Shown here piece after piece: positions 6,641 through 10,503 of a DNA stretch of 10,503 nt. Made by a program: the position numbers and the translations under genes. The stretch spans positions 1 through 10,503 of the forward strand of contig CAMJIC010000076.1 in assembly GCA_946405675.1 (NCBI GenBank). Reading direction: 5' to 3'. This DNA is from an uncultured Clostridia bacterium. GTDB taxonomy: Bacteria > Bacillota > Clostridia > Lachnospirales > Lachnospiraceae. Positions within the stretch are counted from its first letter, which is position 1. Each line of letters opens with the position of its first letter. The notes under the pieces are model-generated. The model made no database searches, was not told the DNA's origin, and saw only the letters and a program-made list of their open reading frames with translations.

Positions 6641-6678
6641 AACCCTGTCCCAGCAGCTGCGTTGGGACAGGGTTTTTC
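6641..6678 (+). terminator. T-box intrinsic terminator
   Basis: A 12-bp stem pairs 6641-6652 (AACCCTGTCCCA) with 6663-6674 (TGGGACAGGGTT), followed by a T run. Its 5' arm includes the CCTGTCCC needed by the antiterminator, so the two structures exclude each other, as in known T-box leaders. Confidence 0.9.
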
Positions 6679-6708
6679 TGTTCTTGGTTTTGCCCTGTCC
6701 TTAGGATC

Positions 6709-6855
6709 TGCTCATTCATAACTGCTCATCTTTCCTGTCTTTTTCTTCGATCTCGCAGGGCAGGATTCGGTTACATAGCCCGCTATGCGCCCTCATCCTG
6801 CTCTGCAGCCTCGAAGAAAAATCCTGTGAAATCTTTGGGCAGTTATGATTGAGCA
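6709..6855 (+). mobile_element. Miniature inverted-repeat element, complete copy (B)
   Basis: The terminal inverted repeats 6709-6725 and 6839-6855 (TGCTCA-n-TCATAACTGC) match at 16 of 17 positions. The arms continue imperfectly complementary inward (TTTTTCTTCGA against TCGAAGAAAAA; GCAGGGCAGGAT against ATCCTGCTCTGC), so the whole 147-bp unit can fold into one long hairpin. It encodes nothing convincing. It lies between the T-box terminator and the trpB ribosome binding site, extending the leader. A truncated copy in reverse orientation is at 3911-4027. No target-site duplication was identified with confidence. Confidence 0.75.
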
Positions 6856-6906
6856 TCTCCTTAAACCACTCATAGGGAGCTGCAGATCGATCGCCTGTGC
6901 AGATGT

Positions 6907-6945
6907 TACAAGCCTTGCCCGCTGTCAGGGGTGTGAGTTGTTACG
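6907..6945 (+). repeat. Diverged hairpin-repeat remnant (H2)
   Basis: Positions 6914-6936 match the H1 right arm (132-154) at 19 of 23 positions (CCGCTG, CAGGGG and GTGA are shared). GTTACAA just upstream also precedes H1. The left arm appears to be missing, so this looks like a decayed copy lying in the trpB leader. The rest of 6856-6997 shows only repeated GCAGATC words and the trpB ribosome binding site. Confidence 0.45.
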
Positions 6946-6997
6946 TGCAGATCGTGGAGGAAGTATATCTGCAGATCCGAAGGAAAGGAGCAACACT

Positions 6998-8374
6998 ATG
7001 ACCGTCGAGAAAAAAATCCCTTACAAGATCTATCTGGAAGAGAATGAGATGCCCAGATCCTGGTATAACGTCAGGGCGGACATGGCGAACAAGCCGGCAC
7101 CCCTTCTGAATCCGGGAACAGGAGAGCCATTGAAGGCGGAAGAGCTGACACCAATCTTTTGCGAGGAGCTGGTGCAGCAGGAGCTGGACAATGAGCACCC
7201 TTATATCGAGATCCCGCAGGAGATCAGGGATTTCTACCGGATGTACCGCCCATCGCCGCTGGTCAGGGCTTACTGCCTGGAGGAGAAGCTTCAGACGCCA
7301 GCGAAGATCTATTATAAGTTTGAGGGAAACAATACCAGCGGCTCCCATAAGCTGAATTCCGCGATCGCTCAGGCTTATTACGCGAAGAAGCAGGGGCTGA
7401 AGGGAGTTACTACGGAGACAGGGGCCGGCCAGTGGGGAACGGCGCTGTCCATGGCCTGTTCGTATTTTGACCTTGACTGCAAGGTATACATGGTCAAGGT
7501 TTCTTATGAGCAGAAGCCGTTCCGGCGTGAGGTCATGCGGACATACGGCGCGTCCGTTACGCCGTCTCCGTCTGAGACGACCGAAGTGGGCCGGGCGATC
7601 CTCAAAGAGCATCCTGGCACAACGGGAAGCCTTGGCTGCGCGATCTCTGAAGCAGTCGAAGCCGCGACGAAAAATGAAGGCTACCGTTATGTCCTTGGCA
7701 GCGTGCTGAACCAGGTCCTGCTTCACCAGTCAGTTATCGGCCTGGAGACAAAGGCCGCTCTTGATAAATACGGGATCAAGCCTGATATGATTATCGGCTG
7801 CGCAGGCGGAGGATCGAATCTCGGAGGCCTGATCGCGCCGTTCATGGGAGAGAAGCTGCGCGGAGAAGCAGACTATCAGATCATTGCCGTGGAGCCGGCG
7901 TCCTGTCCGAGCTTTACCCGCGGAACCTATGCGTATGACTTCTGCGATACCGGCATGATCTGCCCGCTTGCTAAGATGTATACCCTTGGCTCATCATTCA
8001 TCCCGGCTCCAAACCATGCCGGCGGCCTGAGATATCATGGCATGAGCCCTGTCCTCTCACAGCTGTATGACGACGGACTGATGGAAGCAAGATCCGTGAA
8101 GCAGACCGATGTGTTTGAGGCAGCCGAACAGTTCGCAAGGGTAGAAGGAATCCTCCCTGCTCCGGAGAGCGCCCATGCGATCCGCGCGGCGATCGATGAG
8201 GCTGAAAAGTGCAAAAAGACCGGTGAGGAAAAGACGATCGTATTCGGCCTTACCGGTACCGGTTACTTCGACCTCGTGGCATATGAGAAGTTCCATAACG
8301 GCGAGATGGAAAACTACATTCCGTCTGATGAGGAGATTGCGGAAAGCATCGCTCGTCTTCCGAAGGTTCACTGA
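6998..8374 (+). CDS. trpB: TrpB2-type tryptophan synthase beta chain
   Basis: The 458-residue PLP enzyme makes tryptophan from indole and serine. It belongs to the longer TrpB2 (TrpB-like) branch, shown by the extended N-terminus and the ETGAGQWG form of the active-site motif (Glu140). Lys118 in SGSHKLNSA is the expected PLP Schiff-base lysine, and GCAGGGSNLGG is the phosphate-binding loop. The start at ATG 6998 is supported by AAAGGAG 7 bases upstream. The frame stays open back to 6845, but that part lies in repeat DNA and does not resemble the family. No trpA or other trp gene is adjacent, so it probably acts alone, salvaging free indole or taking it from elsewhere. The upstream Trp T-box should induce it when charged tRNA-Trp falls. 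A terminator follows at once. Confidence 0.95.
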   Translation: MTVEKKIPYKIYLEENEMPRSWYNVRADMANKPAPLLNPGTGEPLKAEELTPIFCEELVQQELDNEHPYIEIPQEIRDFYRMYRPSPLVRAYCLEEKLQTPAKIYYKFEGNNTSGSHKLNSAIAQAYYAKKQGLKGVTTETGAGQWGTALSMACSYFDLDCKVYMVKVSYEQKPFRREVMRTYGASVTPSPSETTEVGRAILKEHPGTTGSLGCAISEAVEAATKNEGYRYVLGSVLNQVLLHQSVIGLETKAALDKYGIKPDMIIGCAGGGSNLGGLIAPFMGEKLRGEADYQIIAVEPASCPSFTRGTYAYDFCDTGMICPLAKMYTLGSSFIPAPNHAGGLRYHGMSPVLSQLYDDGLMEARSVKQTDVFEAAEQFARVEGILPAPESAHAIRAAIDEAEKCKKTGEEKTIVFGLTGTGYFDLVAYEKFHNGEMENYIPSDEEIAESIARLPKVH

Positions 8375-8390
8375 TCATTCTTAATAAAAG

Positions 8391-8422
8391 CGGGGGTGTA
8401 TCATATGCACCCCTGTTTTTTT
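8391..8422 (+). terminator. trpB terminator
   Basis: CGGGGGTG (8391-8398) pairs with CACCCCTG (8408-8415), allowing one G-U pair, and seven T residues follow. It lies 17 bases after the trpB stop. Confidence 0.9.
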
Positions 8423-8445
8423 AGCGTCCTGTCTCGGCGCTAAAA
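8419..8445. repeat. Second hairpin after trpB
   Basis: TTTTAGCG (8419-8426) pairs with CGCTAAAA (8438-8445) across an 11-base loop. It overlaps the T run of the trpB terminator. It may serve as backup or simply be part of the structured gap. There is no gene between 8375 and 8622. Confidence 0.5.
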
Positions 8446-8451
8446 GCGTGT

Positions 8452-8507
8452 CACTGGGTTACAAGTCACGCACTGGCACGCAGCGATGTCAGTTGCTGTA
8501 ATCAGTG
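8452..8507. repeat. Imperfect inverted repeat
   Basis: CACTG-gg-TTACA (8452-8463) is mirrored by TGTAA-t-CAGTG (8497-8507). The interior GTTACAAGTCACGC recalls the start of the H1 repeat (GTTACAATCACGCC), so this may be another strongly decayed copy. Confidence 0.35.
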
Positions 8508-8523
8508 GAAGAATGGGGATTTG

Positions 8524-8532
8524 TGTGATAAT
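8524..8532 (+). promoter_or_regulatory. Possible extended -10 promoter
   Basis: TGTGATAAT is an extended -10 element, with TG one base before GATAAT, about 90 bases upstream of the next gene. No good -35 box is present at the usual distance. It follows the trpB terminator, so a new promoter is needed here. Confidence 0.4.
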
Positions 8533-8622
8533 ATGTTTCATGTCCGGCAACGGCCGGAGCACAGGCAATCAATGCTGTTTTTTTCCGGACAGAGACAGAA
8601 CCGGCGGAAAGGATTCACGGAT

Positions 8623-8994
8623 ATGTTTTTGAATTGCAGTAATCACCCCAGTGCTTTCTGGGGGGCGGCGCAGCTTGAGGCGGCAAGTGCATATGGAGAG
8701 GTGGTCGATCTGCCTTTCCCGCAGGTGGATCCCCTTCTTGATTCTGACCAGCTGCAGCCGCTGGTCAGAGAATATGCATGCAGGATCGAGGAGATGAAGC
8801 CGGATGCGGTTATGGCTGCCGGTGAGTTTACATTTCTCTTTATGCTTGTGAACCGGCTTCTTCGGGATGGGATCAAGGTCGTGTGCGCCTGCACGAAGAG
8901 AGATACGGTGGAAAAGCTTCTGCCGGACGGTTCCTCAGAGAAGAAATCCATTTTTGTATTTGAAAGATTCCGGGATTATCAGCTGCCGGATTGA
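8623..8994 (+). CDS. Small protein resembling the Csx20 family
   Basis: A 123-residue soluble protein. The start at ATG 8623 has GGAAAGG about 10 bases upstream; the frame is open back to TTG 8521, but that extension has no ribosome site. What I see: NCSNHPS (4-10), VVDLPFPQVDP (27-37), GEFTFLFMLVNRLL (67-80), a hydrophobic strand IKVVCACTKR (84-93), and the ending KKSIFVFERFRDY (107-119). The order of helix, strand, GEFT helix, strand and a final RFRxY recalls small proteins annotated as CRISPR-associated Csx20, a Rossmann-like family linked with cyclic oligoadenylate ring nucleases. This resemblance is from memory, not a search. No CRISPR array or cas operon is visible. It is followed after 60 bases by the MATE gene, probably in one operon. 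It may be a housekeeping relative of the family. Confidence 0.55.
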   Translation: MFLNCSNHPSAFWGAAQLEAASAYGEVVDLPFPQVDPLLDSDQLQPLVREYACRIEEMKPDAVMAAGEFTFLFMLVNRLLRDGIKVVCACTKRDTVEKLLPDGSSEKKSIFVFERFRDYQLPD

Positions 8995-9054
8995 AGGATT
9001 GTTCCAGTTGAGGATCGATCCGTGCTGATGATGAGGCTGTGACGGAGGAAGGCG

Positions 9055-10443
9055 TTGAATCAAGAGACTGAGGGTTTCTGCCGGATGAAGGGAAGGGGTG
9101 CCCGGGAATATCGGAAGGAAATCATCAAAATAGCGTGGCTGGCGATTCTGGAGAGCCTGGTGAATGTCATCGTGACATCCATTGATACCAGGATGATCTC
9201 TCCGCTGGGGAAAAGCACGGTTTCGGCGGTTTCGCTGACCTCGCAGCCGAAGCTTTTTTTCTTTTCCATATTCTTTGCGCTGGGTACAGCCGGATCGATC
9301 TTTGTGTCCCAGGCGTTGGGGAAGCGGGATGCGGAGAGGGCGAACCGGTATTTTCATGCGGTGCTGAGGACGGGGTTCTTCCTGTCGGTGGTCATGGGCG
9401 TCCTGTTCTATTTCCTTGCGGACCCCATCATGAGGCTGTGCAGCCGGCAGACAGAAACCATCGACACGTCGGTTGCTTTTTTCCGGATTATCATGTGCTT
9501 CATGGTCTTCCAGACAGTATCGATCATCCTGAACGCTGCCTTGCGCGGGATCGGTAAGACACGGGTTACTTTCATTTCCGGTATCTTCATGGCGGTCGGA
9601 GATATTGTGGTGAATTACCTGCTGATCGAAGGACACTTCGGGTTCCCTGCGCTGGGGGTCATTGGTGATGCCATCGGGACAGTGGCAGGAAGCGCCGCGG
9701 CCTGCGCCTTCAGCATATTCTATCTGATCAGGCACAGTGACTTCCTGAGCCTGAAGGGTCTGATGAACATCCGGGCATTACCGCCGGAGTACAGGAAGGA
9801 TATCCGTTCGAAGGCGGGCAACATTGTCCTGGAAAACCTGTTTACGCGGATCGGTTTTTTGCTGTCCTCGTTCGTTGTATCCGGCCTGCCGGCGGATCGT
9901 ACCTCGGTATACTTTGTCGCAATGATCCTGTTGAACTATACCTTTGCATTTGGGGATGGACTGCAAAGCGCTGTTGTGACGCTGACGGGACGAAGCGTGG
10001 GTGCCGGACAGCTGGAGGAGGGGAAAACTTACTTTAAGCAGATATGCCTGATCTCAGGCGTAATCAGTGGGATACTGAGCCTGGTCTATATATTCGGGGC
10101 GCGTTGGTATTATGGAATATTCTTTGCCGATCCCAATGCTGTTTCAGAGGGCGCAGGCTATAATTATGTCGTGGCGGCACTGACGGTGCTGCAGATCCTG
10201 CGTATCGTGATCGTAGGCGCCATGAGGGGCACCGGTGAAACTAAGATCCCAAGGACGATGGCTTTGCTTTGCGTCCTGTTCATCAATCCGACACTGTCAT
10301 TTTTGCTGGCTGAATGGATGGGGATCGGTGTATGGGGAATCTGGTATGCAACCCTGATCACGCAGGCGGTATGGTTTGTGATGAGCCTGGTCTGGGGAAG
10401 GAAATGTCTGAATCGTATACAAGAGGGACGACAGGATGGATAA
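9055..10443 (+). CDS. MATE family efflux transporter
   Basis: The 462-residue product is a multidrug and toxin extrusion (MATE) membrane protein, about the usual length, with about twelve hydrophobic segments in two similar halves. Family features include an N-terminal segment with SIDTRMISPLG, then GTAGSIFVSQALGKRD, NAALRGIGKTR in the first half and GAMRGTGETKIP at the matching place in the second. It should exchange cationic compounds for Na+ or H+; the substrate cannot be told. I prefer the TTG start at 9055 because GGAGGAAGG (9044-9052) is well placed for it; ATG 9085 lacks a site. It overlaps the next gene by 8 bases, implying translational coupling. It follows the Csx20-like gene on the same strand. 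Confidence 0.92.
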   Translation: MNQETEGFCRMKGRGAREYRKEIIKIAWLAILESLVNVIVTSIDTRMISPLGKSTVSAVSLTSQPKLFFFSIFFALGTAGSIFVSQALGKRDAERANRYFHAVLRTGFFLSVVMGVLFYFLADPIMRLCSRQTETIDTSVAFFRIIMCFMVFQTVSIILNAALRGIGKTRVTFISGIFMAVGDIVVNYLLIEGHFGFPALGVIGDAIGTVAGSAAACAFSIFYLIRHSDFLSLKGLMNIRALPPEYRKDIRSKAGNIVLENLFTRIGFLLSSFVVSGLPADRTSVYFVAMILLNYTFAFGDGLQSAVVTLTGRSVGAGQLEEGKTYFKQICLISGVISGILSLVYIFGARWYYGIFFADPNAVSEGAGYNYVVAALTVLQILRIVIVGAMRGTGETKIPRTMALLCVLFINPTLSFLLAEWMGIGVWGIWYATLITQAVWFVMSLVWGRKCLNRIQEGRQDG

Positions 10444-10503
10444 GGAGCTGTTGGGAAAAGAAGTGCTTGGGATTCTGGATACCAGACAGATTCAGAGGTT
10501 TAT
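10436..10503 (+). CDS. Partial gene, N-terminus only, function uncertain
   Basis: ATG at 10436 overlaps the MATE stop (TAA 10441-10443) and opens a frame of 22 full codons plus two bases to the window edge. The peptide ends GILDTRQIQRF followed by AT-, so the next residue is Ile or Met. Upstream, GAGGG at about 10423-10427 may act as the ribosome site. The D-T-x-x-I-Q-x-F-(I/M) pattern resembles the N-terminus of proteins with Cas10/Cmr2-like palm domains, which begin with an IQxFIF segment. With only 22 residues this is a weak suggestion. The overlap supports a shared operon with the MATE gene. Confidence 0.5.
   Translation, partial: MDKELLGKEVLGILDTRQIQRF

Larger units (their letters stand above)
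6355..6680 (+). promoter_or_regulatory. Tryptophan-type T-box leader
   Basis: This leader binds tRNA-Trp and lets transcription continue when the tRNA is uncharged. Stem I shows AGAGAG (6396-6401), the distal GGTGCGA loop (6411-6417) and a specifier region CCCGAATGGACTTC with UGG (Trp) at 6441-6443. The T-box sequence AAGCCGGGTGGCACCGC is at 6610-6626. Its UGGC (6618-6621) can pair with GCCA at the end of a tRNA with discriminator G, as expected for tRNA-Trp. The antiterminator forms from GGG (6615-6617) with CCC (6649-6651) and GCAGG (6625-6629) with CCTGT (6644-6648), around a 7-base bulge. Small hairpins lie at 6540-6557, 6570-6585 and 6593-6609. The specifier call depends on my reading of the stem I register. 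Confidence 0.9.

Noticed and set aside
6845..6997. 51-codon N-terminal extension of trpB
   Set aside because: It lies in element B and the H2 remnant, lacks a ribosome site, and does not resemble TrpB2 N-termini. ATG 6998 has AAAGGAG at the right distance.
6941..7726. 261-codon minus-strand ORF
   Set aside because: It lies antisense to conserved trpB coding sequence and shows no family features.
8521..8622. TTG start extending the Csx20-like protein by 34 residues
   Set aside because: There is no ribosome site at 8521. The extension overlaps a likely -10 element and hairpins, and the family-like sequence begins at Met 8623.
8935..9735. 266-codon minus-strand ORF
   Set aside because: It is antisense to the MATE gene, rich in Arg, His and Gln, as expected for a shadow frame.

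Overview
The window looks like chromosomal DNA from a Gram-positive anaerobe of the class Clostridia, most likely family Lachnospiraceae. The reasons are strong AGGAGG-type ribosome binding sites, a tRNA-sensing T-box leader, a standalone TrpB2-type tryptophan synthase, roughly 50% GC, and many short palindromic intergenic repeats. The family assignment is inference. No rRNA, tRNA, CRISPR array or transposase gene is visible.

Layout from left to right. (1) Positions 1-207 hold no clear gene but contain a perfect 34-bp palindrome and a perfect 21-bp-stem hairpin. A small unrecognised ORF follows (208-525). (2) Positions 591-2764 form a plus-strand pair of extracytoplasmic proteins: a two-Big_2-domain NlpC/P60-like cysteine hydrolase and a membrane-anchored or secreted SGNH-type hydrolase. 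A strong hairpin terminator lies after them. (3) Two minus-strand genes face them: a signal-peptide-bearing MTA/SAH nucleosidase (2881-3759) and an ABC exporter with an unexplained N-terminal domain (4028-6163). The gap between these two genes holds a 9-bp tandem repeat array and a copy of a miniature inverted-repeat element. (4) Positions 6164-6997 are a long regulatory region. It has divergent promoters, a tryptophan-type T-box with an internal palindromic stem, a second copy of the miniature element, and then trpB (6998-8374) with its own terminator. (5) After a structured gap comes a plus-strand group: a small protein resembling the Csx20 family, a MATE efflux protein started by TTG, and the first 22 codons of an overlapping gene cut by the window edge.

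The best-supported regulatory logic is the T-box. Uncharged tRNA-Trp should favour the antiterminator and so expression of the standalone trpB, which converts indole and serine to tryptophan. The 591-2764 pair probably remodels cell-wall or surface polymers.

The most unusual material is non-coding. Two short palindromic families and a ~147-bp inverted-repeat element each recur inside this one window. One palindrome copy sits inside the T-box, and all six of its differences from the other copy keep RNA pairing as G-U wobbles. The other point of interest is the right-hand group, where a Csx20-like protein and a partial gene with a Cas10-like N-terminal motif occur with no CRISPR array in view.
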